From Diphasiastrum complanatum (Eukaryota > Streptophyta > Lycopodiopsida > Lycopodiales > Lycopodiaceae): 64,000 nt of DNA. Positions within the stretch are counted from its first letter, which is position 1. The number at the start of each line of letters is the position of its first letter. The notes beneath the pieces are model-generated. The model was given only the letters and a program-made list of their open reading frames with translations. It ran no database searches and was not told where the DNA came from. Below are positions 55,311 through 64,000 of the stretch, one piece after another. The stretch is from assembly GCA_029204225.1 (NCBI GenBank), contig CM055100.1, positions 10,986,269-11,050,268 of the forward strand, read 5' to 3'. Both the position numbers and the translations under genes were made by a program.

Positions 55311-55990
55311 TAAGAAGGAACTTCTTTACCTAGGTCATAAGATCACCTCCTTTGGGATCAAGATTGACGAGGAAAAGGTGAAGACGGTAGTGGAATGGCC
55401 AATTCCTAAAACGGTGCATGAACTTAAGTCATTCTTAGGTTTCACTGTGTTTTTTCGTAGATTTGCAAAGGAGTACTCAAAGATTGTTGCACCTCTCAAC
55501 AATATGTTGAAAGGAGTGAAAAGCCGCAAAGGTAGGACAATTCCTCCTATTAGATGGAATGAGAAATTAGATGAGAGTTTTCACAAACTTAAGCTTATAA
55601 TTGTCTCAGCTCTAGTTTTGAGAATAACGGATCCAGATTTGTCATTCGTCATTAACATTGACACGAGTGATACGGCTATTGGAGCTGTTTTCTTATAGGA
55701 GGATCAACCCGTTGCCTTTGAGAGTAAGAAACTGACCGATGCACATCAGGTACACCACTCAAGAAAAAGAATTTTTTGTTGTGATCCATGCTTTGAAATC
55801 ATGGAGACATTACATGTACGGTAATAAATTCGTGGTTAATACGGATAATCAACCTTTAAAATATTTCCGTAATCAGAATGATTTGCGAGGTCGTAAGGCC
55901 AGATGGGCAGAACTCATGCAAGAATTTGACTTTGAAATGAGGTATATCAAGGGCTCATCTAATTAGGTGGCTGATGCACTTAGTCGAATT
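55311..55990 (+). pseudogene. GY RT thumb and RNase H
   Basis: YLGHKITSFGIKIDEEKVKT, SFLGFTVFFRRFAKEYSKI, FVINIDTSDTAIGAVFL, then TAG at 55696-55698. After a frameshift YTTQEKEFFVVIHALKSWRH, VNTDNQPLKYF, and TAG in SSN-VADALSR at 55964-55966. Catalytic Asp, Glu and Asp positions can be seen. Confidence 0.9.
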
Positions 55991-56980
55991 GGTGAAGTGA
56001 ACGAACTTTCCTTCACTGAGATCAGTACAGGCTTTTATCTCTCCCTGAGAGGTCTTTATGAAAAAGACCCACATTTTGGACCAATATGGAATAGGATTTT
56101 AGCGATTTCATCAAGCGGGACTGATGATCATGGTGATCAGTCTAGAGATAAGGATATAAAGGATACTGATGACTTTTCTATCCGTAATGGACTTTTGTTC
56201 AGGAAAGGAAAGGTTTGTGTGCCTGATGTGGATGTTGTCAAGAAGAAAATTCTTTATGAATGTCATGACTCACCATGCACAGGACATCCCGACATACATC
56301 GTTCATTGGATCTGGTACAAAGGAATTTTTACTGGCCAAAACTTAAGCCCTTTGTAGAATCTTATGTGTCAAGTTTGACCAATGTCAGTTGAACAAAGCT
56401 GAACGCCATAAGACTGGTGGTTTGTTGAATCCACCAAATATCCCTGATAAGAGATGGGATAGTTTTTCCATGGATTTCGTGGTTGGGTTACCACGGACGA
56501 ATATACAGCATGATGCAATCTGGATTGTGGTCGACCGTCTTACTAAATTGGCTACGTTTATTCTGGTAAAGACCACCGCGAAGGCTTCTGATTTAGCTCA
56601 GACATTTGTAGAGCATTTGTTTAGGCTTTACGGATTACCAAGTGATATTGTGAGCGATCACGATCCGAAGTTCACCGGTCACTTTTGGTCAGCCGTATTT
56701 GCTAAACTAGAGATGACACTGAGCTTGGATTCTTCTGATCATCTTGAGACGGATGGATAGACGAAAAGAACAAATCAAACGATGGAACATATGCTTCGGA
56801 CATATGTTTCCAGATGGCAATCTGATTGGAAAAAATACCTTTCATTGATCAAGTTTGTCTATAATAGTAGTCAGCATTCGGCTACCGGTTATAGCCCGTT
56901 TATGCTTATGTCCCTAAGTCACCCATTACGGTTGAGACTCGGACGATCAAGTTTCAGAAAGTAGCAGATTTCCTACACGA
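55991..56980 (+). pseudogene. GY integrase
   Basis: Zinc finger part YECHDSPCTGHPDIHRSLD and NFYWPKL; the first Cys of the pair is lost (Phe in KFDQCQLNKAE) beside a one-base frameshift near 56370. Core: SFSMDFVVGLPRT (Asp), SDHDPKFTGHFW (Asp), then TDG-TAG-TKRTNQTMEHMLR (Glu). The last part SATGYSPFML follows. Confidence 0.9.
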
Positions 56981-56981
56981 T

Positions 56982-57503
56982 ATGCAAGAAATGTTACGGA
57001 TTGCACGTGAAAATGTCCAGAGTGCCCAAGATAGGGACATACATTATGCAAATCTAAAAAGATCACCGAAGGACTTCCAAGTGGGAGATTGGGTATATTT
57101 GAGAATCCCGAAGGATTCAAGTGTAATGTGTACCGGCAAGCATTATAAGTTGTCCCCTAGATATAGAGGACCGTTTAAGATCTTGAAAAAGATTGGATCC
57201 TTAGCTTACCAATTGGAACTCCCAGAAGGATCGCAAGTGCATCCCGTATTTCATGTTAGTCGTCTCAAAAAGAGTCTTTGTGAAGGAGAGCATCTTGGAT
57301 CTGGAGATTAGTTGGACCTGTTGGATGAATCATCGAGTGTATCTCATCTTGAACCCAAAAAGATCTTGGATACAAGAACTAAACGATTGAGAAATCATAT
57401 AGTTACCGAGCATCTGGTTCGATGGAGGGGATGTACAAACGATGACGATTCCTGGGAACATGAAGAAGGCTTAAGGAGGAACTTTTCCAGTTTTAAGTTC
57501 TGA
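56982..57503 (+). pseudogene. GY integrase C-terminus and chromodomain
   Basis: GDWVYLRIPKDSS, LSPRYRGPFKILKKIGSLAY and HPVFHVSRLKKSL form the integrase tail. After a TAG (57309-57311) comes a chromodomain-like LVRWRGCTNDDDSWEHEEGL, usually VKWxGxxxxxxTWE. In chromoviruses this domain steers insertion into particular chromatin. Confidence 0.9.
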
Positions 57504-57531
57504 GGACATAGCTTGAATAAGGGGGGGAGAA

Positions 57532-57929
57532 TGTCATGCCCATGACTGGTCTTGAGTAGCGTGTCCATGCTAGGGATTGGTAGACCAACAACCCGTAAGC
57601 TAATTGTGACTATAAGAGAGTTGGGGCCCTTATGTGTATATGGTCATAATTAATGGTTGTAGGCCTAAACACATGGTGGTGGAGTTGGTATGGGTCTATC
57701 AGTGAGTCATTAGGAAACTGGATGACGTGGCCCAAATAGGCTACAGAGGTGTCCAGTGAGGTGTCACAGTGCACTACTAGTGGTGCATGGGCCTTGGAGG
57801 GTATAATTATACATGCTGGGCTCTCACTAGTGTATGCTTGATTTGTGATGAGTAGCTACATGTTGCTGGTGTGACTCCTCTTTTCATGACTCTGATTGAT
57901 CCATAGCTTGGGGGCTAGATCCGTACGAT
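57532..57929 (+). repeat. GY 3' LTR, truncated
   Basis: Starts TGTCATGCCCATGACTGG after the polypurine tract. Its end is not reached; copia sequence on the opposite strand starts near 57930. Confidence 0.8.
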
Positions 57930-58434
57930 CTAGGTTTGGTTGGGTTGGTTTAACTTCCACCGGTTCCCATGTGTTGTTGCTTTGTATAGTATGCTTAGAC
58001 TAGAATCCTGTTGTGAGGACCTTATAGATGCCCAACTAGCATTGCTGTAGGAAAGCATCTTGAAACCTGCATCACGACAATAGCACAAGCCATAATACCT
58101 CGTTAATTGAAGATATTGCAAAAAATTTTTTGCAATCTTCCAATGTGTCGAGCCTGAATTCGTGCAGAATTGGCTCATCCTGAATACTTCATAGGCAATA
58201 TCAGGACGTGTGTTGTCTGCAAGGTATATCAGTGATCCTATCAGCTTCTTGTAAGGTGTGAGCTGCATCTGTTCTCTCTCTTCCTTAGTCTTCGGACAGT
58301 CATCATTTGTCTGCACTGTCCCTACGAGCATTGGAGTATTCTCTCCTTTGCAGTTCAGCATCCCAAAGTCCTCTAGGATCTTCTGGGTGTATCTGGACTG
58401 GTGAAGGTATAGTTTACCTCTCTCATATTGTATA
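57930..58434 (-). pseudogene. Copia RT/RNase H fragment, minus strand
   Basis: GKLYLHQSRYTQKILEDFGM, YKKLIGSLIYLADNTRPDIA, RMSQFCTNSGSTHWKIAKN and the RNase H start KMLSYSNASWAS. It lacks the catalytic YVDD part and the end of RNase H. It abuts a plus-strand copia fragment at about 58434. Confidence 0.87.
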
Positions 58435-59884
58435 GCCAGGATACAGTCTTTATCGAGGATCAGTTTGTCGACCTCAAAGGCAAGGATATTGCTCAAAAAG
58501 AACCTTCATCACCTGCCATTGACACGATAATCCGAACTTTTGACTCAGGAATGTCTATCGTCGACCCACTTCGAGACATCGAATCAGATGAAGATGTTGC
58601 TGCTACCCAGCAACATATCTGAGGAGCGGTTCATCAGTCGAATCCTCCCAGAAGATCAAGCCGAGTGCGCATACAACCCACAAGGTATACTCCTGAGTCT
58701 GCCTGTCTTTTAATGCAAGAACCGACGACACTCAAAGAGGCACTTAGCCAATCAGACTCTGATCTTTGGAGAGAAGCTATGGACAAAGAGTATTTCTCTT
58801 TGATCAAGAATCAGACATGGTCATTAGTCAAAGCTCCTATTGGCTACAATATTACTGATTGCAAATGGATCTTTAAGATCAAATATAATGCCAATGAAGC
58901 GATTGATTAAAGGAAGGCTAGATTGGTAGCACGAGGATTCACCCAGATCCTGAATGTCGACTATAGTGAGACTTTTAGTCTAGTCATCAAACATTCATCG
59001 ATCCTAATGCTCCTGTCTTATGCTGCAGCTGCCAACCTTGAAGTACATTAATTCGATGTACAAACAGCCTATCTGAATGGAGTTATACAAGAAGATATCT
59101 ACATGATCCAGCCCGAAGGATACGTTCTAGAAGGCATGAAGAATCATGTCTGTAAACTCCATAAAGCACTGTACGGCCTAAAACAGTCTGCCAGAGCTTG
59201 GTTTCAGAGGATCAACACATTCCTCATTGAACAAGGATTTAAACCAAGCACTGTTGATTGCAACATTTATTCAAAGTCAGTGCTGCAATCCTTCATTATG
59301 ATCACCTTGTATGTTGACGATACGTTGCTCTTTAGCAACAATGCCAATATGGTCAAGGATTCAATACAGATGTTGTTCTCACAATTCGACATGACTGATC
59401 TGGGTGAAATTCACTTCTATCTTGGAATTCAAATCCACAGAGACAGAGAAAATCAACTGATTTACATCACTCAACAAAGGTATCTTTATAATGTTCTTAA
59501 CAGATACAATTTGATGAATTGTAAATTAGCTCACTCACCAATGAATCCAGGCCTGCATTTGTCAAAGGACAATGTCCCCAGACAAAGTAGGAAGAGGAAT
59601 AGATGAGAGAATACCCATATCGATCGATACTCAGATCTCTAATGTACGCAATGGTCTGTACAAGGCCATATATCTCTTTTGCTATCAGCTCACTTAGCCA
59701 ATACATGGCTAATCCTGGAATTACCCATTGGAAGGCTCTTATTCGAGTCATGAGATATATTCGAGCTACCATGGACCAGTGCATCTGCTATGGAGATGTC
59801 AACAATGACAATCTTCATCAGCTCAGTGGTTATTCTGATGCAAGCTGGGGAGGAGATGCAGACCATCGTAAGTCCACATCTCTC
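58435..59884 (+). pseudogene. Copia K integrase end, RT and RNase H start
   Basis: YSQDTVFIEDQF (integrase end), linker RRSSRVRIQPTRYTPE, RT: LWREAMDKEYFSLIKNQTW, CKWIFKIKYNANEAID then TAA, RKARLVARGF, EVH-TAA-FDVQTAYLNG, IYMIQPEGYV, ALYGLKQSARAWF, catalytic TLYVDDTLLFS, LGEIHFYLGIQI. RNase H start GYSDASWGGDADHRKSTS, after which similarity to copia stops at about 59880. The TGA at 58619-58621 (HI-GAVHQ) and the TAA in EVH-FDV are C-to-T type changes if relatives have Arg and Gln. Confidence 0.88.
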
Positions 59885-60265
59885 TCCCAACAATACAACC
59901 TTCATCTAATCATAAGCATGCTAAGAGTGCAATAAAATCTTTCATCAATACCACTGATGATTTACACTGGACTAATGACGGATACCTAGATGAATCCATT
60001 TGAGAGCCTACCATCGTTGTTTCCGCCCACCTATTGAACAACTTTTTGATGGTTGGCAACCTCAGGAAGGAGCATATCTCTTCTCAGATCTTGCATCGCA
60101 TCGTAGAGTCCAACTACAAAATAGGATCTTGACCCTTAGAGCCCTATAACTGGTACAAAACGGTATTCGGAGAATTGAAGAGAGCCATCAAGGAGATTTC
60201 CAAACAACAATTTGATGCTGATTCTCTTCTCTCCTCCCTTGTTGTTTCATACCTTGATAATAAAA
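59885..60265 (+). pseudogene. Second copy of the uncharacterised post-pol domain
   Basis: Plus-strand reading gives HKHAKSAIKSFINTTDDLH, TNDGYLDESI, NNFLMVGNLRKEHISSQ, LHRIVESNYKIGS, NWYKTVFGELKRAIKEISKQ and SLLSSLVVSYLDNK, interrupted by a few stops. Residue by residue it follows the T1 extra ORF (HTNDGYLLEAIKDP, NFLMVGNLRKE, VVSYLDTKV at about 25900-25560, minus strand), and similarity ends at VVSYLD, just before the polypurine tract. About 125 residues. Function unknown. Confidence 0.65.
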
Positions 60266-60276
60266 TCCATGGGGAG

Positions 60277-60879
60277 TGTCAAAATATTGAAAAATCTATT
60301 GAATGTTGTGAGTATGGGTCCTAAAAATGCCAAAGATGAATTGACTGGCTTAGTAAAGACCCATCTTAGAATAAAATATTCAAGGTAGGTAGAAGTAGAA
60401 ACTCGAGCTACCATAGGAATTGCCATTTGTACTTTACATGCCACATTTAATGCATGAAAGGCTATGTGGCACAATTAGACATAGTGAGGTGGCTTGGATA
60501 AGTCTAGATAGCTTGAGAGGTGGATCCACAACTCCAATTCAACTTCAAGTAGGAGAAGAGTCCATGGATCTATATATATGTGATGTACTCTCATTGAGAA
60601 AATGATGAAATTTGTGTGTAATCCAAATTTGGAGACAAGCTCTTTGTGCCCTCTCTCTCTCCATGAGTTTTGTACTTTCTATTTTCTCTCTCTAGTTGAG
60701 TAGAGGCATTTATAATGCTTTGTCTTATGTTTTGTTGACAGATCTTGCTTGTAGCACAATAATATTGCTTGTATGATCAGCTTTCCTATTGACAACCAAT
60801 GCTAGTCTGATCTTTATGGTGTTATTGTGCTTAGGAGATCAAAAATACATGTGTAGGGCATCCCACACGTGTGAATTCA
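60277..60879 (+). repeat. Copia K 3' LTR
   Basis: Starts TGTCAAAATATTG after CCATGGGGAG (polypurine tract) and ends GTGTGAATTCA. It has a TATATATATG box at 60571-60580 and CCCACACGTGTGAA at 60862-60875. Gypsy T2 sequence resumes right after it. Confidence 0.82.
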
Positions 60880-60939
60880 ATAGCCGGCAATCAGTTGATA
60901 AGGTCTAGCCTTCAAGATCAATTTCTGCTATTCCGCCTT

Positions 60940-61526
60940 TGGTAGTTATTTGTCTGGTTGGCCCCGCATTAGATATTCAACAATGTCGGCAGCCCATTCT
61001 GGTACTGTGTCCACGTAAAATAAGGCAACGTCTGCCAGCTCATCGTCGGGTTGGGTTGCAATCTCCTTCCCCTTTATTCGTGATACACGATCTGCCATGT
61101 AATGTTTTTTTTTTCCTTGCGAACTACTATCCGACAATCAAATTCCAACAACAGAAGTAGCCATCTGGTGATTCTCCCGGTGTTGCAAGTTTTATTAACG
61201 AGATAGAGCAAGGGTTGATGGTCCGTATAAAAAGCAAAATGCGTGGCCATCAGGTAATGTCAAAATTTCTTAACCGCATAAATCATTGCCAGTGCTTCCC
61301 GCTCTATGGTTGAATAATTTATTTCAGTATCACTGAGTTGTCGGCTTGTAAATCGGACTGGAAAATCCTTTTTGTGCTCACCTGGCTAGGTTAAGACTGC
61401 TCCAACTACATACTTCGATGCGTCCGTATGCACGTGAAACTCATTGGACCAATTGGGTGGGCGTAAGATTGGTGCTGAAATCAATGCATCCTTAAGCTTT
61501 TGGAAAGCCTTTAGGGCTTCCTCGTT
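60940..61526 (-). pseudogene. T2 RNase H
   Basis: APILRPPNWSNEFHVHTDAS (first catalytic Asp), YSTIEREALAMIYAVKKF (Glu), FAFYTDHQPLLYLVN (Asp) and KKHYMADRVSRIKGKE. Broken by stops at about 61390 and 61265. It continues leftward as LILKARPYQLIAGY to 60885. Confidence 0.83.
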
Positions 61527-62260
61527 TCAATGTGGATCCGTTGTGAGTTTGTAAATTGGTTGGGCCAACTCCGCAAAATCAAGAATGAAGATCCTATAAT
61601 AGTTACCATGACCCATGAAGATATAGACTTCGCGGATCGTCCTCGGTGGGGGTAGATCAATAATGATCCTAATCTTTGATAGATCTGTGGTGATCCCGTG
61701 TCTTGACACTATATGGCCGAGAATCAAGCCATGTGTTACCGAGAATTGACATTTTTCTGGATTCATGGAGATCTGGAAGTCGCGACATTTTTGTAACACC
61801 TTCTCCAGGTTGGATAAGTGTTTTGAGTCTGGTCCATGCACGCAAAGATCATCCAAGAAAATTTTCAAAAATTTTTGCAGATAATCTTTGAATGCCGCCT
61901 GCATGACTCGTTGGAAGGTACTTGGGACATTGCAAAGTTCGAATGGCATCACTTTATAGGCATAGGTTCCCCATTCCGTGGCAAATGCTGTCTTGTGCTA
62001 GTACTGGGGGCTATCTTCACCTGGTTGTAGCCACTGAAGCCATCTAGAAAACTGTAGGCCTTAGCGTCGGCTACTCTGTCGAGGACACTTTTCGTAAATA
62101 GTAAAGGAAAATGATCTTTTTTGGTGACTGCATTTTGCGCCTTTAGATTCACACAAATTCACATTTTGTCGTTCTTCTTGGGTACTATAACTATCGGTGA
62201 TACCCATTTCGTGTGCTCGATTTCATAGATGAAATCTGCATCCATTAGCTTCTGCAACTC
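61527..62260 (-). pseudogene. T2 reverse transcriptase
   Basis: WVSPIVIVPKKNDKM, ICVNLKAQNAVTKKDHFPL, AYSFLDGFSGYNQVKIAPS, then a frameshift near 62000, YKVMPFELCNVPSTFQRVM and catalytic FLKIFLDDLCVHG, FQISMNPEKCQFSV, LGHIVSRHGI, then EVYIFMGHGNYYR. All core blocks are present although split in two frames. Confidence 0.88.
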
Positions 62261-63079
62261 CTACTTGATCAGCTTAAGCTCAGTATAATTTGTGTTGTAG
62301 TGGTAATAATGGCTTACCTTGGGGACTGCTTCGTCCACCAAGGGTATGGTATGTTGGACTAATGTTGGTGGAATGCCCTTCAGGTCACTATAACTCTAGG
62401 CAAAACAGTTTTATATTCCACCAACAACGATCGTAGTCTCTTGAACTGTGTGGGTGTTAACTGCTTTCCCACATGCACTATCTTTTCTTCTTCACTGGCT
62501 CGGCAAGATTCATTGGCTGTGTTTTTGTGCAGGTCCCTCAAAGACTTGTTCCGCTAGTGCCTGACTTTGATCATGTTCTCTCTGGGCTTACAACATCATG
62601 ATTACCACGTCGTCCAAGGTGTAATTCTTGAAAGTCTCAGGCATCTCGTGAACTAGCGCTCGTCAAGATTCCTCTTTCAGCATATTGATCTTAGCCCGAC
62701 TGGTCTTTTTTTTATTTTCTGTCACCTGTGTAGAGGATGACGCTGTATCTAAGTCTATCTTGATTGACTTCAAGGAATCCAACACTTTCTTTTTACTCTT
62801 TTTTGTCATTTTGGTGGATTCATCCTTGTTGTCTTTCACCGGGACTGCCGTGACATTCGTCTCATGGTTGCAAATATCAATATCCACTGTAGCTAGCGCC
62901 TCTTTGGGTAGATCACTCCATCAGATCATCTGGTTGTAGCGTTGCTTCAACTGATTCTTCTTATTCACAGGTGCCTTGGGTGGATCGATCCTTGAGACGT
63001 TCGCCATAGCAGACTTTTGTGGTGGTTGAGTTGGTACTTTCTTGGTTATGTAACGATCTGGATCCATGTGATGTAGGAC
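62261..63079 (-). pseudogene. T2 protease-to-RT linker
   Basis: Charged, low-conservation region (KMTKKSKKKVLDSLKSIK, VDIDICNHETN) with stops, then HEMPETFKNYTLDDVVIMML. This block recurs in T1 near 34500, which ties the two copies together. Confidence 0.65.
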
Positions 63080-64000
63080 CTATTCATCAGTCAGCTCAAG
63101 CTCCTTATTATAAGTTAGAACATATTGCCAAGGGACTAGATCATCGTCCATTGGGTTCTCAATAGGCTCCGCTGACAGCCATGCTATGTTTATCATATTC
63201 ACCCCAAATGTGATTGGTATGTCCATGGTGTAACATTTGGGTGAAGATGTACTAGGTTCTGGATCTGATTCATATTGACATGCTTGGTAGTCAATAGTTG
63301 CTAATGCATCTGTCCATATCATGACATCCGTCTCTGAATCATAGTGACCTCCCTTGGCTGGCCTTGGGCGATGAATCGTGTGATCTGTCGTGGATGATTC
63401 GTCATCAGCTTTGGGTGCAATAGGTTTCACCACCCATGTGGTTGGATCAACCTTTACAGCCTGTTCTCTATTCTCGAAGATGAGTTTTCCCGTACCCCAG
63501 TTGTGTACTCTTGCGCAGTCCTCAACCATGGTCTTCCCAGTAAGACACGGTATGCAGATGGAGATTTAGGTATATCCATGACTACAAAAGTAATCACAAA
63601 CTGCATGCCTGCTATCTTTACAGGGATATCAGCAACTACACCTTTTGGTTTCACACAAGATTGATCTGCCAGCTTGATGGCGAATCTTGTTGAATTCAAC
63701 CCTTGCAGACCTCATTTTTCATATAAAGTAGTGGAGATCAAATTGACACCCGATCCTCCATCTACCACTGTTGCCTCGTCCTCATATCTCTTGTGTTTGA
63801 TGGGCAAAGTGATGTTTCATTTCTCACTTTCCCATGTTGCTCCAATATGGAGGACATTACTTGTTTCTTCATAGCTCAAACAATATATGGGCTCAGGCGC
63901 TACTGGCTCCTCATCCGCTTTGGCCCATTCAGCTAGAAGGCTTTTCGCTTGTGGTGCAATCCGCAGTAGTTCTCCGAGTGGTAAACTAACACGGCTTGAC
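63080..64000 (-). pseudogene. T2 aspartic protease and flanking region
   Basis: EDEATVVDGGSGVNLISTTL (active site D-G-G-S-G, about 63785-63730), one stop, then LNSTRFAIKLADQSCVKPKG, ITFVVMDIPKSPSAYRVLLG and GRPWLRTAQ, frameshift, VHNWGTGKLIFE and an acidic tail to 63080. The VDGGSGVN plus LLGRPWL pair is typical of retropepsins from non-chromovirus plant gypsy elements. It starts outside the window. Confidence 0.85.

Larger units (their letters stand above)
53011..57929 (+). mobile_element. Ty3/gypsy chromovirus GY, 5' LTR missing, 3' LTR truncated
   Basis: Plus-strand gag, zinc knuckle, protease, RT, RNase H, integrase, chromodomain, polypurine tract (AAGGGGGGGAGAA at about 57518-57530) and a 3' LTR starting TGTCATGCCC at 57532. 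A terminal chromodomain marks the chromovirus branch. Many stops, several of them TAG at places where relatives have Gln. Confidence 0.9.
58435..60879 (+). mobile_element. Copia K fragment: integrase end, RT, part of RNase H, extra domain, 3' LTR
   Basis: The element starts inside integrase, has no 5' LTR, and ends with a complete-looking 3' LTR. Between RNase H and polypurine tract it has a block homologous to the extra ORF of gypsy T1. Confidence 0.8.
60880..64000 (-). mobile_element. Gypsy T2 (Tat/Athila-like) pol, runs off the window
   Basis: Minus strand: protease (from 63990), linker, RT, RNase H, then cut at 60880 by the copia K LTR. Several stops and frameshifts. Same family as T1. 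Confidence 0.82.

Overview
This is a piece of a land-plant nuclear chromosome made mostly of LTR retrotransposons. The plant assignment rests on a split gene at 1592-2597 that encodes the C-terminal half of a SNAP33-type (SNAP25-like) t-SNARE. It is supported by plant-style LTR elements: Ty1/copia with UBN2-type gag and tRNA-iMet primer sites, a Ty3/gypsy chromovirus with a chromodomain, and a Tat/Athila-like gypsy family. I cannot name the species. There is no bacterial or organellar gene, no CRISPR, and no RNA gene that I can support.

Layout. 1-3.2 kb: hairpin, a degenerate minisatellite, then the last four visible SNAP exons. 3.2-11.1 kb: non-coding repeats, including an inverted pair of gypsy LTR pieces (gamma, 5.2 and 9.5 kb), a gypsy 3' LTR (beta, 6.1 kb), a 90-bp (CT)n, and a solo copia LTR (alpha, 8.1 kb). 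11.5-16.3 kb: minus-strand gypsy remnant with beta 5' LTR, a long leader holding a CTCGCACA-type minisatellite, and a broken gag. 17.4-19.6 kb: a small non-autonomous alpha-LTR element. 20.1-52 kb: a nest of elements. 53-57.9 kb: a decayed plus-strand chromovirus. 57.9-60.9 kb: two head-to-head copia fragments. 60.9-64 kb: minus-strand Tat-like gypsy pol running off the window.

The nest reads, from outside in: copia-1 (20140) interrupted by gypsy T1 (22547). T1 holds complete copia-2 (27748-33956, TSD TAAAC) in its reverse transcriptase, and is followed by plus-strand copia G (35168). G is cut by minus-strand copia H (36606). H holds a solo alpha LTR (40463-41116, TSD GATAG), and its 5' LTR is cut by copia E3 (41664). 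E3's gag is cut at its 19th-20th codons after the ATG-proximal start by copia E4 (45421-51843). E4 is the youngest: its two 655-bp LTRs differ at two positions by my reading and its polyprotein has one frameshift. The matching right-hand ends of H, G, T1 and copia-1 are not seen after 52.3 kb, so the outer layers were later cut or rearranged.

The cellular gene is the only host gene supported. Everything else is mobile DNA or simple repeat. The most unusual signals are three. First, a TTCACACGTGTGAA-type palindrome occurs in the LTRs of several otherwise different copia families. Second, pol genes end in -EEGV-stop with the stop codon inside the first five bases of the LTR, in three elements. 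Third, an uncharacterised protein domain follows pol in both a gypsy and a copia element. Names such as alpha, beta, gamma, T1, E4 are labels made for this annotation.
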